NCBI RefSeq assembly: GCF_014596575.1
Contig: NZ_NASZ01000005.1
Coordinates: 1 to 64,000, forward strand
DNA: 64,000 nucleotides
Origin: Flavobacterium pokkalii
GTDB lineage: Bacteria > Bacteroidota > Bacteroidia > Flavobacteriales > Flavobacteriaceae
Direction: 5' to 3'
A program made the position numbers and the translations under genes. The notes beneath the pieces were generated by a model that was not told the origin of the DNA, ran no database searches, and saw only the letters and a program-made list of their open reading frames with translations. Positions 25,951 through 34,427 of the stretch are shown here, piece by piece. The number at the start of each line of letters is the position of its first letter. Position 1 is the stretch's first letter.

Positions 25951-26382
25951 TTAATCAAATCCTACTTCAGAATAATACCATCTTTCTTCCAGTTTTTTAA
26001 TGGTATAGGAAGCTTCAGGAATATCTTTTATTTTAAAGTCTTTTGGGATTTTATGGAAATCATAGATTATTCTTTTCTCTTTATCAAATGTGTTTTTTGC
26101 TTTTTTTATAAAAATAATCAGACTGTCATTTTCTTCTGTAAATCCAGAAAATGTTGGATTGTTTTTATTTCCGTTTTTAACTACTAAATCGATATCTAAT
26201 TGCTTAATATCAGTTAAGATAAATTCATCGAATTCATCTGTATCATAAACCCCATCATTATATTTTTCAAATTTTGTAACTAAATTGTTTAGCTCTTTTT
26301 TATGTTTCAAAAATCTATTCTCACTAAATGGATTACAAGAAATAAAAACAAAAAAAATCAGAAATATTAGAAAATCTTTCAT
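25951..26382 (-). CDS. putative lipoprotein, function unknown
   Basis: I start this gene at the ATG at 26382, which gives MKDFLIFLIFFVFISCNPF, a clean lipoprotein signal with the lipobox Cys at about residue 16; a longer frame from 26412 would spoil it. The mature part is about 128 residues, rich in D, E and K, with no domain I recognise. It is AT-rich and pairs with the downstream lipoprotein gene. A membrane-anchored surface or periplasmic location is likely. Confidence 0.7.
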   Translation of the reverse strand: MKDFLIFLIFFVFISCNPFSENRFLKHKKELNNLVTKFEKYNDGVYDTDEFDEFILTDIKQLDIDLVVKNGNKNNPTFSGFTEENDSLIIFIKKAKNTFDKEKRIIYDFHKIPKDFKIKDIPEASYTIKKLEERWYYSEVGFD

Positions 26383-26491
26383 TTGAAAAGTACAATTTTG
26401 ATTAGAGAACAAATTCTATCAGAAATTTATTTTTCTCAAATATATCAATAAATAACTACAAAATCGTTTAATGTAATAAAATATAAATAGA

Positions 26492-26523
26492 TTGTACAAT
26501 TCCCGTATTTGTTTGTAAATTTG
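26492..26523 (+). promoter_or_regulatory. promoter of mtaB
   Basis: TTG (26492-26494) and TAAATTTG (26516-26523) are separated by 21 bases, which fits the Bacteroidota sigma-A promoter (TTG, 17-23 bases, TAnnTTTG). The mtaB start follows 44 bases later. Confidence 0.7.
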
Positions 26524-26567
26524 CGCACGCTAATTTTTGACAACGATTTCATTATTAGCGATTACTT

Positions 26568-27896
26568 ATGGAAAAACGCAAAAAAGTAGCCTTCTATACC
26601 TTAGGCTGTAAACTGAACTTTTCAGAAACTTCAACCATTGCCCGTAATTTACAGGACGAAGGTTTTGACCGAGTGGATTTTGAGGAAGTGGCTGATATGT
26701 ATGTCATCAACACCTGCTCGGTAACCGAAAATGCCGATAAACAATTCAAACAAGTGGTTCGCAAAGCGATGAAGCTAAACGATAAAGCTTTTATTGCTGC
26801 GATGGGTTGCTATGCGCAATTGAAACCGGAAGAGTTGGCCAATGTGGATGGTGTGGATTTGGTGTTGGGTGCGACAGAGAAATTCAAACTGAACGATTAC
26901 ATCAATGATTTGTCTAAAAATGATATTGGCGAGGTGCATTCCTGCGAGATTTCCGAAGCCGATTTTTATGTAGGCAGTTATTCTATTGGTGACCGTACTC
27001 GTGCTTTCCTGAAAGTGCAAGATGGTTGCGATTATAAATGTACTTATTGTACCATTCCGCTGGCTCGTGGGATTTCACGAAGTGATGAATTGCAAAATGT
27101 CTTGAAAAATGCCTACGAAATTTCGCAGCAAGGCATCAAAGAAATTGTACTTACCGGTGTAAATATTGGCGATTACGGAAAAGGGGAATTTGGTAATAAA
27201 AAACACGAACATACTTTCTTGGAATTGGTTCAAGCATTGGATGAAGTTGAAGGAATAGAAAGGTTACGTATTTCATCTATTGAGCCGAATTTGTTGAAAA
27301 ATGAAACCATAGATTTTGTTTCGAAAAGCAGAACTTTTGTGCCACATTTTCATATTCCGTTGCAATCAGGGAGCAATGACATTTTGAAATTGATGAAGCG
27401 TCGTTATTTACGTGAAGTGTATACCGAAAGAGTTTCTAAAATTCGTGAAGTGATGCCGCATGCTTGTATTGGTGTTGATGTGATTGTTGGTTTTCCGGGT
27501 GAAACCGATGAGCATTTCTTGGAAACCTACCATTTCCTGAATGATTTGGATATTTCGTATCTCCATGTTTTCACCTATTCAGAAAGAGATAATACTGAGG
27601 CAGCTGAGATGCCAGATGTTGTTCCGGGGAATGTACGTGCTAAACGCAGCAAAATGTTACGTAGTTTGTCAGTAAAAAAACGTCGTGCATTTTATGAAAG
27701 CCAGTTAGGAACGCAAAGAACAGTACTTTTTGAAGGAGAAAATAAAGAGGGATATATACACGGTTTTACCGAGAATTATGTGAAGGTAAAAGCTCCTTGG
27801 AATCCTGAACTGGTGAATACTTTACACGAAGTGAATTTATCACATATTGATGATGACGGAAGCGTGCGAATAGAATTCGTTTCGGCTTTAGTTTAG
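26568..27896 (+). CDS. mtaB: tRNA t6A37 methylthiotransferase MtaB
   Basis: This radical-SAM enzyme adds a methylthio group to t6A at position 37 of ANN-reading tRNAs. In 442 residues it has the N-terminal UPF0004 domain with TLGCKLNFSET, NTCSVTENAD and MGCYAQ, whose three Cys bind one Fe-S cluster. The radical-SAM core contains CDYKCTYCTIP (C-x3-C-x2-C, about 152-159). A C-terminal TRAM domain follows. The GCKLN form of the first motif supports MtaB rather than MiaB (GCQMN) or RimO. It is a single-gene unit. Confidence 0.94.
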   Translation: MEKRKKVAFYTLGCKLNFSETSTIARNLQDEGFDRVDFEEVADMYVINTCSVTENADKQFKQVVRKAMKLNDKAFIAAMGCYAQLKPEELANVDGVDLVLGATEKFKLNDYINDLSKNDIGEVHSCEISEADFYVGSYSIGDRTRAFLKVQDGCDYKCTYCTIPLARGISRSDELQNVLKNAYEISQQGIKEIVLTGVNIGDYGKGEFGNKKHEHTFLELVQALDEVEGIERLRISSIEPNLLKNETIDFVSKSRTFVPHFHIPLQSGSNDILKLMKRRYLREVYTERVSKIREVMPHACIGVDVIVGFPGETDEHFLETYHFLNDLDISYLHVFTYSERDNTEAAEMPDVVPGNVRAKRSKMLRSLSVKKRRAFYESQLGTQRTVLFEGENKEGYIHGFTENYVKVKAPWNPELVNTLHEVNLSHIDDDGSVRIEFVSALV

Positions 27897-27913
27897 TCTT
27901 TTTAAAATATTTT

Positions 27914-27979
27914 TAAACCATTAAGGGATTAAGAAAATTAAGTGTTAGGCTTAAAAACTTAATTTCTTAATGGTTTTTG
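27914..27979 (+). terminator. AACCATTAAG palindromic repeat after mtaB
   Basis: AAACCATTAAG near 27915 pairs with CTTAATGGTTT near 27967, and the inner parts AATTAAG and CTTAATT also pair. A T-rich stretch follows. It is a sister of the element at 25222-25284 and probably terminates mtaB. Confidence 0.7.
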
Positions 27980-27991
27980 TTTTTTTATATT

Positions 27992-28031
27992 AGCCATGTA
28001 AGTTTCTTAAATGGACTTATATGACTTATAT
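27992..28031. repeat. CATATAAG-family repeat, short copy
   Basis: CCATGTAAG (27992-28000) and CTTATATGG (28023-28031) are inverted partners around CTTAAATGG and ACTTATATGA. This is the same wording as the large inverted repeat at 8217-8376. It lies 13 bases from the end of the SDR gene. Confidence 0.65.
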
Positions 28032-28043
28032 GGTTAGTTACAA

Positions 28044-28760
28044 TTAAGGATTTGTAGACCAAATACTGCTGTTTTTGATAAACACGCGTCGATTGAGTTT
28101 TAGTTGCGCGATGATTAATTCGGCCATATCTTCGGCTTGCATCACTTTTTCAGGATTTCCATCGGTTAGATTTAATTCTTTAGCCATATCAGTAGCTACG
28201 GTGCTTGGCGTTAAAGCCGTTACACGAATGTTATGTTTACGCATTTCCTGCATTAAAGAATCCGTTAATCCCAAAACGGCAAATTTAGAAGCGCTGTAAG
28301 CACTGGTCATTGCATTTCCGGCTAATCCGGCTGTGGAAGAAATATTAATAATATCGCCCGTTTGTCTTTCTATCATATTTGGAACAACGGCGCGGGTCAT
28401 ATAGTAAGCTCCCATTAAATTTACCTTTATAATGCGCTCCCAGTCGGCAGGTTCCAGTTCTAAGAATTTACCAAAAGCGGCAATTCCGGCATTATTGATA
28501 AGAATATCAATGGTTTTGAATTCAGCTAAGGCTTTTTCTACCGCTGCGTTTACCGAATCCATGTCAGCTACATCAGCGGTTAAGGCTAAGGCTTTTACTC
28601 TTAACGAACGGGCTTTGGCAGCTACATTGTCAATTTCTTCCTGAGTTCTGGCCATTAAAATTACATTGACACCTTCTTTCGCTAAAGCTAAAGCAATGGC
28701 TTTTCCTATTCCTTTTCCGGCTCCTGTAATCAGAGCATTTTTATTTTTTAAATCGTTCAT
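28044..28760 (-). CDS. SDR-family oxidoreductase (FabG-like)
   Basis: The 238-residue short-chain dehydrogenase is complete: TGAGKGIGK nucleotide motif at residues 12-20, NNAGIAAFG, the catalytic Ser in NISSTAG, and YSASK (YxxxK) near residue 155. The resemblance is to 3-oxoacyl-ACP reductases and to general SDR enzymes of the sepiapterin-reductase kind. The substrate is uncertain. It starts two bases before the end of the upstream 278-residue gene on the same strand, so the two are probably one transcript. Confidence 0.9.
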   Translation of the reverse strand: MNDLKNKNALITGAGKGIGKAIALALAKEGVNVILMARTQEEIDNVAAKARSLRVKALALTADVADMDSVNAAVEKALAEFKTIDILINNAGIAAFGKFLELEPADWERIIKVNLMGAYYMTRAVVPNMIERQTGDIINISSTAGLAGNAMTSAYSASKFAVLGLTDSLMQEMRKHNIRVTALTPSTVATDMAKELNLTDGNPEKVMQAEDMAELIIAQLKLNRRVFIKNSSIWSTNP

Positions 28761-28762
28761 GT

Positions 28763-29599
28763 TTATTGTTTGTTTAAAGTGAGTTTGTAAATTGTACTTT
28801 GTAAGTTATCAGAATCACTGTCTTCGCAAAGTAAAAACTGAATTTTGTCTGGCGCTACATTGAAAACGGTTAGTCCTTCAAATTTATTGGTTGCACTGAT
28901 TTTTTTTGTGAAATCAATTTTCATGGTTTCCAAGTCGATGCGTCCGATGATGCTTCCTAAGATTTCACCATCTTTATAGGTTGATTTGGTATTTTCGGCT
29001 GTGGCCAAAAAGTAAATTTTGTTTTCTACTAAAACAGCATCGGTAAAACTACAGCGAATACCTTTTATTTTAGGCAATTTGTAGTCGTTTGACATGAGTT
29101 TGAATTCCTCATTCAGTTTACGGGCTTCCACATGAAAGAGCGTATTTCTGGAATTTGGGCCATTGCCACGGTTCAGGAAATACCAGTTTTGACCATCGTA
29201 AATACTTCCTTCAATGTTAAAGTCTTCGGGAGCGATGGAAGCAAAATTTTGCATCACAGTATATAAATTTCCTAAATCGCTGGTTTGTGATTTTTTGTTT
29301 TGTTGTTTGTCAAATAGAATCATTTTGTTCCTTTTAGCAGAGGAGCCCGAACCAAAAACATAAATGCTGTCCTGAAATTCAGTGATGGATTCAAAATCGG
29401 CTTTGTCTTTTTTGGCTGTGTTTTCGGTTGGATTAGGGAGTAATTCGTGTTTTTTTAAATCTTTTGAATCCATTTGGTATTCATAGAGATAGCTGCTGTT
29501 GTCGCTTATAATGAAGAGTTTTTGGTCTTTGAAAATAAGTCCCGAAGCAGCTCCGATTCCGATGATGTGAAAAAGTATTTCCAGAGTGAATTTTTCCAT
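28763..29599 (-). CDS. conserved hypothetical protein, beta-propeller-like
   Basis: The 278-residue protein has no clear signal peptide. It contains repeated strand patterns such as [45 protein letters not shown] and [15 protein letters not shown], as in kelch- or propeller-like folds (DUF6929-like, from memory). I cannot assign a function. It immediately precedes the SDR gene on the same strand. Its start lies beside the structured element at 29630-29705. Confidence 0.7.
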   Translation of the reverse strand: MEKFTLEILFHIIGIGAASGLIFKDQKLFIISDNSSYLYEYQMDSKDLKKHELLPNPTENTAKKDKADFESITEFQDSIYVFGSGSSAKRNKMILFDKQQNKKSQTSDLGNLYTVMQNFASIAPEDFNIEGSIYDGQNWYFLNRGNGPNSRNTLFHVEARKLNEEFKLMSNDYKLPKIKGIRCSFTDAVLVENKIYFLATAENTKSTYKDGEILGSIIGRIDLETMKIDFTKKISATNKFEGLTVFNVAPDKIQFLLCEDSDSDNLQSTIYKLTLNKQ

Positions 29600-29629
29600 A
29601 AATGATGTTGTTTACAGCTTTTGATTTTT

Positions 29630-29705
29630 AGCCCGGGTAGCAGCGGCATCCTTTGGCTACGTTTTTAAGTAGCCAAAGATATAGCGGATAACCGGAAACA
29701 GCTCC
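29630..29705. repeat. structured GC-rich element (AGCCCGG ... CCGGAAACAGC)
   Basis: In an otherwise AT-rich divergent gap, CTTTGGCTAC (651-660 of the 29 kb block) pairs perfectly with GTAGCCAAAG (669-678). The outer parts TAGCCCGGGTAGCAGCGGCATC and GATATAGCGGATAACCGG are partly inverted and partly directly repeated (AGCGGCAT and AGCGGAT). From memory, very similar elements with variable inner hairpins are scattered in flavobacterial genomes. It may be a mobile repeat or a structured RNA. Confidence 0.7.
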
Positions 29706-29728
29706 TTAAAAGTATGTTATTTATTTCT

Positions 29729-29736
29729 TATATTTG
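29729..29736 (+). promoter_or_regulatory. -7 element of the polyphosphate kinase 2 gene
   Basis: TATATTTG matches TAnnTTTG and lies 25 bases before the start codon of the gene. A -33 TTG is not clear at the normal distance. Confidence 0.5.
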
Positions 29737-29761
29737 AGATTATAACGATAAAAGAATTCGT

Positions 29762-30640
29762 ATGAAATCCATTGATCCGGCTGATTTTAAAGTAACAGCA
29801 CCTATTCGACTTTCTGAAATTCCAACTAATTTATTCAATAAGGCCAGTGATGACGATAAAGAAGAAAAACTGGAAAAAGTGCAGGAAAAGTTAAGCGTAT
29901 TGCAGGATGTAATGTATGCACACAACCGTTACGGAGTGTTGATTTGTCTGCAGGGAATGGATACTTCCGGAAAAGACAGTCTGATTCGCGAAGTTTTTAA
30001 GGAATTCAATCCGCGTGGGGTAGTGGTGCATAGTTTTAAAACGCCCAATTCAACCGAATTAGAACACGATTATTTGTGGCGCCATTATTTGGCTTTGCCG
30101 GAAAAAGGGAAATTTGCTGTTTTCAATCGCACGCATTATGAGAATGTTTTGGTGACCCGAGTGCATCCGGAATATATTTTAAACGAAAATTTGCCAGGAA
30201 TAGAAAAGGTAGAAGATATTAAGCCTGATTTTTGGGAAAACCGCATGGAACAAATTCGGAATTTTGAAAAACATATTTATCAAAATGGGACGATTGTTTT
30301 GAAATTTTATTTTCATCTGAGTAAAGAAGAGCAAAGAAAACGTCTTTTACGCCGACTGGAAAATATGGAACACCATTGGAAATTTTCTCCGGGTGACCTG
30401 AAAGAACGCGAATTTTGGAATCAGTATATGGAATATTACGAGGAGGCAATCAATAAGACCGCTACTGAAAATGCGCCTTGGTACATTGTTCCTGCTGATG
30501 ATAAGGAAATGGCGCGTTATATAGTTGCTAAGATTATTTGGGAAGAAATGCAAAAACTGACCGATATCAAAGTTCCGGATTTAGAAGAAAAAGTGAAAGC
30601 TAATTTTGCGATGTATAAGGAGCAATTGAGTAAAGAATAA
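29762..30640 (+). CDS. polyphosphate kinase 2 family protein
   Basis: The 292-residue protein carries Walker A GMDTSGKDS (about 64-72), the lid segment FNPRGVVVHSFKTPN, Walker B-like FAVFNRTHYENVLVTRVHP and RLLRRLENMEHHWKFSPGDL. This is the PPK2 fold, which transfers phosphate between polyphosphate and AMP, ADP or GDP. The form FNRTHYEN resembles the class III type that can use both AMP and ADP, but I cannot confirm this. It is a single gene with a strong bidirectional terminator after it. Confidence 0.92.
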   Translation: MKSIDPADFKVTAPIRLSEIPTNLFNKASDDDKEEKLEKVQEKLSVLQDVMYAHNRYGVLICLQGMDTSGKDSLIREVFKEFNPRGVVVHSFKTPNSTELEHDYLWRHYLALPEKGKFAVFNRTHYENVLVTRVHPEYILNENLPGIEKVEDIKPDFWENRMEQIRNFEKHIYQNGTIVLKFYFHLSKEEQRKRLLRRLENMEHHWKFSPGDLKEREFWNQYMEYYEEAINKTATENAPWYIVPADDKEMARYIVAKIIWEEMQKLTDIKVPDLEEKVKANFAMYKEQLSKE

Positions 30641-30687
30641 AAAAAACACCTGACAGATTTCTAAAAAAATGTCAGGTGCTTTTTTTG
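30641..30687. terminator. bidirectional terminator between ppk2 and the outer-membrane gene
   Basis: CACCTGACA pairs with TGTCAGGTG across a 14-base loop, with an A run on one side and a T run on the other. It can end both convergent genes. Confidence 0.9.
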
Positions 30688-30703
30688 AATGGATTATCCA
30701 CTT

Positions 30704-31246
30704 TTATAATTTGAATCCGTACGCCAGACGAAGTCCAAACTGTCCGAAACCTTTCCCCTCAGTACCATCACTAAGCGTTTTTGGGAAATCAGAGTAATGT
30801 TCATAATGTACAGAAATATCAATGTATTTGGTTGCAAAACCAATAGTTGGCGCTAATAATAAGGAGGTTTTGTTGTAATTGTTAGTTACAGCAAATGCAG
30901 CTCCTGCTTCACCCATTACATAAAACTGGTTGTTCCACACAAAAGCTTTGAATCCGCCTTTGGCAGGAATAAAACCTAAATCCTGACCGTCATTTTCGCT
31001 TACAAATAAGCTGGTAAATCCTGTTGTTAAAGTGAAAGAATATCTTTTTGATAAGTCATATTGTAGTCGGACATCTCCTCCTAAAGTTAATTTATAAGGA
31101 TCGTTGTTAGCATATCCGGTATTTAGGCCTAAACCGAGACGAAAACCCTGATCGTATTTAGGTGTTTCCTGTGCTTTAATTCCGTTGAAAGAGAATAGAG
31201 TCAGAGCCAGCATAAAAGCTGCGGTGATTTTTTTTGTTGTTTTCAT
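30704..31246 (-). CDS. outer-membrane beta-barrel protein
   Basis: The 180-residue protein starts with an export signal (MKTTKKITAAFMLALTLFSFNGIKAQ). It consists of alternating strands such as GFRLGLGLNTGY, RYSFTLTTGFTSLFV, FYVMGEAGAAFAV and FGLRLAYGFKL. The OmpA-like small barrel fold is likely, and it ends with a hydrophobic strand as membrane barrels usually do. Function is unknown. It is followed upstream by the longest gene-free gap in the window. Confidence 0.85.
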   Translation of the reverse strand: MKTTKKITAAFMLALTLFSFNGIKAQETPKYDQGFRLGLGLNTGYANNDPYKLTLGGDVRLQYDLSKRYSFTLTTGFTSLFVSENDGQDLGFIPAKGGFKAFVWNNQFYVMGEAGAAFAVTNNYNKTSLLLAPTIGFATKYIDISVHYEHYSDFPKTLSDGTEGKGFGQFGLRLAYGFKL

Positions 31247-31811
31247 GATTTGAGGGTTTTAATGTTTTTTAAAGAGATTATAAATTTTATAAACGAAGGT
31301 TGGATTTAAATGTTGTGATTGTTGGAATTTCAGTATGTTAAAAAAACTACAAATTTTAGGATGTTGTTGACTGTCTTTTTGTTATAAAAAAATAGGAAGA
31401 ATAACTCTTTGTTTTGATTTGAAGTAAATAGTAAAGCTATGTCAAGCTAATTTTTTTTTAAAGATATTTTAGAGTTTAACAGTTCTTATAGTTTTGTTTT
31501 AAATTTTTTTTAAGATAAAAAAGTTATTTTTGCTAATAAGACACAAAAGTGAGTTGAGATAGTTTGAGTTTTTGGTTTGATGAGGAAAAAATGATTTGGT
31601 TTTGCTTAAAAGAATAAAAATAGTGCTAGAATCAGATTGTTTTAGTGTTTATTCTAACTGATTTAGTTGAAAAGTGGCATGATAAATGTTTTTTGATTAT
31701 TACAGGTTCAGGAATTTCAGAAAATCAGGAAGAAGTAAAAATATAGCAGTTGATAATTTTAATTGAATAGGATTTAACCCAATATAAATATTGTAATTTA
31801 ATAGAATAAGA
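31247..31811. other. 565-base non-coding gap
   Basis: I find no convincing gene here. The stretch is AT-rich with long T runs. TATTTTTG at 31525-31532 is a good -7 element on the plus strand. If used, it would give the DsbD N-domain gene a leader of about 270 bases, with no obvious riboswitch or terminator in it. Confidence 0.5.
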
Positions 31812-32258
31812 ATGAAAAAGATACTATTGCTTTTTGCCTTTATGATAGCTTTCATTGGTCAGGCACAGATATTAAAACCTGTAAAATGGTCCACTGCGGT
31901 GAAGAAAATTTCAGCAACCGAATATGAATTGATTGCTACGGCTACAATTGAAAAAGGATGGCATTTGTATTCTCAAGCGATTCCTGAAAACGGACCAAAA
32001 CCAACAAAATTTGTTTTCCCTGCTAATCCAAAATTCCTTAAAAAAGGAAATACAATGGAAGAAAAAGGGCATACCGTACAAGATCCTATTTTTGAAATGC
32101 AAATTAAATATTTTGAAACCAAAGCTTCTTTCAAACAACGCATCCGTCTAAAAGGGAAAGCACCTTTTAAAGTAAAAGCGACAGTTGAATATATGGTTTG
32201 TGATGACAGCAGATGTTTGCCGCCAACAGAAGAAGATTTAGCATTTAGTATTAAATAA
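31812..32258 (+). CDS. stand-alone DsbD N-terminal-domain protein, cysteines intact
   Basis: The 148-residue exported protein (signal MKKILLLFAFMIAFIGQAQ) is the immunoglobulin-like N-terminal domain of DsbD. It contains GWHLYSQAIPENGPKPT and the redox pair in VCDDSRCLPP (C-x4-C, about 130-135). It lacks the membrane and thioredoxin domains. The next gene, 11 bases on, is a complete DsbD whose N-domain is a close relative but has no cysteines. This protein may therefore carry electrons in the periplasm for that DsbD. This is inference from the sequence pattern. Confidence 0.85.
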   Translation: MKKILLLFAFMIAFIGQAQILKPVKWSTAVKKISATEYELIATATIEKGWHLYSQAIPENGPKPTKFVFPANPKFLKKGNTMEEKGHTVQDPIFEMQIKYFETKASFKQRIRLKGKAPFKVKATVEYMVCDDSRCLPPTEEDLAFSIK

Positions 32259-32268
32259 AAATAATTAG

Positions 32269-34239
32269 ATGAAGAAGTTTCTTTTTGTATTCGCTTTCAT
32301 TGTTTTTACAGCTCTGGGGTATTCTCAAAGTTCCGATCCGGTAAAATGGGCGACTTCTGTAGAGAAAATTTCGGATACCGAATACGATTTGGTTACCAAA
32401 GCGACTATCGAATCCGGCTGGCACTTGTACTCGCAGGTTATTCCTGAGGGAGGTCCTACCGCCACCAGTTTTATTTATGACGATAGTGAAGGAGGTTTTA
32501 CCATAGTTGGAAATACAACCGAGGAAGAAGGAAAAACAGCAGAAGATCCTGTGTTTAAATTAAAAACAAAGTTTTTTGAGAACGAAGCTGTTTTTAAGCA
32601 AAGAGTAGAAGTTCAGGGAAAAGTAGCTTCTATACCTACTTTTATAGAATATGTTGCTGCAAATGCGACTCAAAGTTTAGAGGCAAAAGAGGTAGAGTTG
32701 ACTTTTGATCTTGCTGCCGCGACAACTGCAACTGACACTAAAGCGGTTGAGGTACAAAAAGCAACCGCAGCTCCGAGTGATGTAAATACAACTGATACAG
32801 CTGCTAAAAAAGGACTTTGGTCGATCTTTTTTATTGCCTTTTTATCCGGTTTTGCAGCTTTGCTGACACCTTGCGTGTTCCCGATGATTCCCATGACAGT
32901 GAGTTTCTTTACGAAACAGAGTAAAAATAAAGCCGTTGGGATTAGAAATGCGATTATTTATGGTCTTTGTATCATTTTTATCTATGTTTTATTAGGAACA
33001 GCGGTAACGAGTATTTTTGGAGCTGATGCTTTGAATGCTTTGGCAACCAATGTTTGGTTTAATATCATTTTCTTTATCCTTTTAGTGGTATTTGCCGTAT
33101 CATTTTTAGGAGCTTTTGAAATTATGTTACCCAATTCGTGGGCAAATAAAGTAGATTCTCAAGCCGACAGAGGAGGGATGATTGGAATCTTTTTTATGGC
33201 TTTGGCTTTAGCGATTGTATCTTTTTCCTGTACAGGACCTATTGTAGGAACCTTATTGGTAGAAGCCGCTTCTAAAGGAGGAATTGCTCCAATTATCGGG
33301 ATGTTAGGATTTTCATTTGCGATAGCTTTACCCTTTGCCTTATTTGCTGCCTTCCCGGGCTGGTTAAACTCTTTACCAAAATCAGGAGGCTGGCTAAATA
33401 CGGTAAAAGTTGTTTTGGGATTCTTAGAATTGGCTTTAGCATTCAAATTTTTATCTCAGGCCGATTTAGTATTGCAAACACATTTTTTGGAAAGAGAAGT
33501 GTTTTTAGCGATTTGGATTGCCATTTTTGGGGCTTTGGCATTTTATCTTTTTGGAAAAATCCAATTGCCGCATGATTCTCCGTTAACCCATATTTCGGTA
33601 GGAAGATTAGGTTTAGGATTGATTGTGATGTCATTTACCATTTATATGATTCCGGGATTATGGGGAGCGCCTTTAAATTTAATTAGTGCCTTCCCGCCAC
33701 CTCAGGAATATAGCGAATCACCTTATGGAGTGGGTTATTCTAAAACCGGAGGAGCTTCCGAAGTGCCAACAGAATTGCCGGAAGGAGCTCATCTTTTAGC
33801 CCCGCATGATATTGTTGCTTTTGATGATTATGACAAAGGTTTGGCTTATGCTAAAGAAGTTGGTAAACCGGTGATGTTAGATTTTACAGGTTGGGCTTGC
33901 GTGAACTGCCGAAAGATGGAACAAAATGTTTGGCCCAAGCCGGAAATTTTGAAAATTCTGAAAAACGATGTGGTTTTAATTTCACTATATGTGGATGACA
34001 AGCGTCCGTTGGAAGCGGATGAAATTACCGAATCTAAATTGCAACCCGGTAAAAAGTTGAAATACATTGGTCAAAAATGGAGCGAATTACAAACACTGAA
34101 ATATAAAGCTAATTCTCAGCCATTTTATGTGCTGATGGATCATAATGAAGAAAATCTTAATACTCCGGTTGGTTATACACCCGATGTAGAAGAATTTTAC
34201 CAATGGCTTCAGGATGGGATTTTAAAATTTAAAAAATAA
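32269..34239 (+). CDS. dsbD: thiol:disulfide interchange protein DsbD, N-domain without redox cysteines
   Basis: This membrane protein moves electrons from cytosolic thioredoxin to periplasmic substrates. After a signal peptide comes the N-domain (about 20-145), with [14 protein letters not shown]. The position of the usual cysteine pair reads [13 protein letters not shown], with no Cys. The membrane domain from about 180 has [10 protein letters not shown] (about 195-204) and SCTGPIVG, the two conserved cysteines. The C-terminal thioredoxin-like domain has [10 protein letters not shown] (CVNC, about 544-547). Family length is normal (656 residues). Confidence 0.92.
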   Translation: MKKFLFVFAFIVFTALGYSQSSDPVKWATSVEKISDTEYDLVTKATIESGWHLYSQVIPEGGPTATSFIYDDSEGGFTIVGNTTEEEGKTAEDPVFKLKTKFFENEAVFKQRVEVQGKVASIPTFIEYVAANATQSLEAKEVELTFDLAAATTATDTKAVEVQKATAAPSDVNTTDTAAKKGLWSIFFIAFLSGFAALLTPCVFPMIPMTVSFFTKQSKNKAVGIRNAIIYGLCIIFIYVLLGTAVTSIFGADALNALATNVWFNIIFFILLVVFAVSFLGAFEIMLPNSWANKVDSQADRGGMIGIFFMALALAIVSFSCTGPIVGTLLVEAASKGGIAPIIGMLGFSFAIALPFALFAAFPGWLNSLPKSGGWLNTVKVVLGFLELALAFKFLSQADLVLQTHFLEREVFLAIWIAIFGALAFYLFGKIQLPHDSPLTHISVGRLGLGLIVMSFTIYMIPGLWGAPLNLISAFPPPQEYSESPYGVGYSKTGGASEVPTELPEGAHLLAPHDIVAFDDYDKGLAYAKEVGKPVMLDFTGWACVNCRKMEQNVWPKPEILKILKNDVVLISLYVDDKRPLEADEITESKLQPGKKLKYIGQKWSELQTLKYKANSQPFYVLMDHNEENLNTPVGYTPDVEEFYQWLQDGILKFKK

Positions 34240-34308
34240 AATCGAATTTTTTGTTGATTTTGTAATATAGTAAAGCTGTAAAAAAATACTCTGTTTTTAA
34301 TATTGAAC

Positions 34309-34340
34309 AATCCTTTCTGTTTTCAGGAAGGATTTTTTTC
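34309..34340 (+). terminator. terminator after dsbD
   Basis: AATCCTTTCTG pairs with CAGGAAGGATT (one G-T pair) over the loop TTTT, followed by a T run. Confidence 0.85.
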
Positions 34341-34400
34341 TTTTAGGAATTTTACAAGAATATTAGCAGTATTGATGATTACTATCGCAGTACTTCTGCT

Positions 34401-34408
34401 TACCTTTG
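34401..34408 (+). promoter_or_regulatory. -7 element of the MATE transporter gene
   Basis: TACCTTTG matches TAnnTTTG, 20 bases before the start codon. A -33 element at the usual spacing is not obvious. Confidence 0.5.
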
Positions 34409-34427
34409 TCGCCCATAAAAAAGAAAA

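Noticed and set aside
31650..31700. GTGGCATGATAAATGT, partly like a sigma-54 promoter.
   Set aside because: The -12 part is GT, not GC, and no gene start is at a fitting distance.
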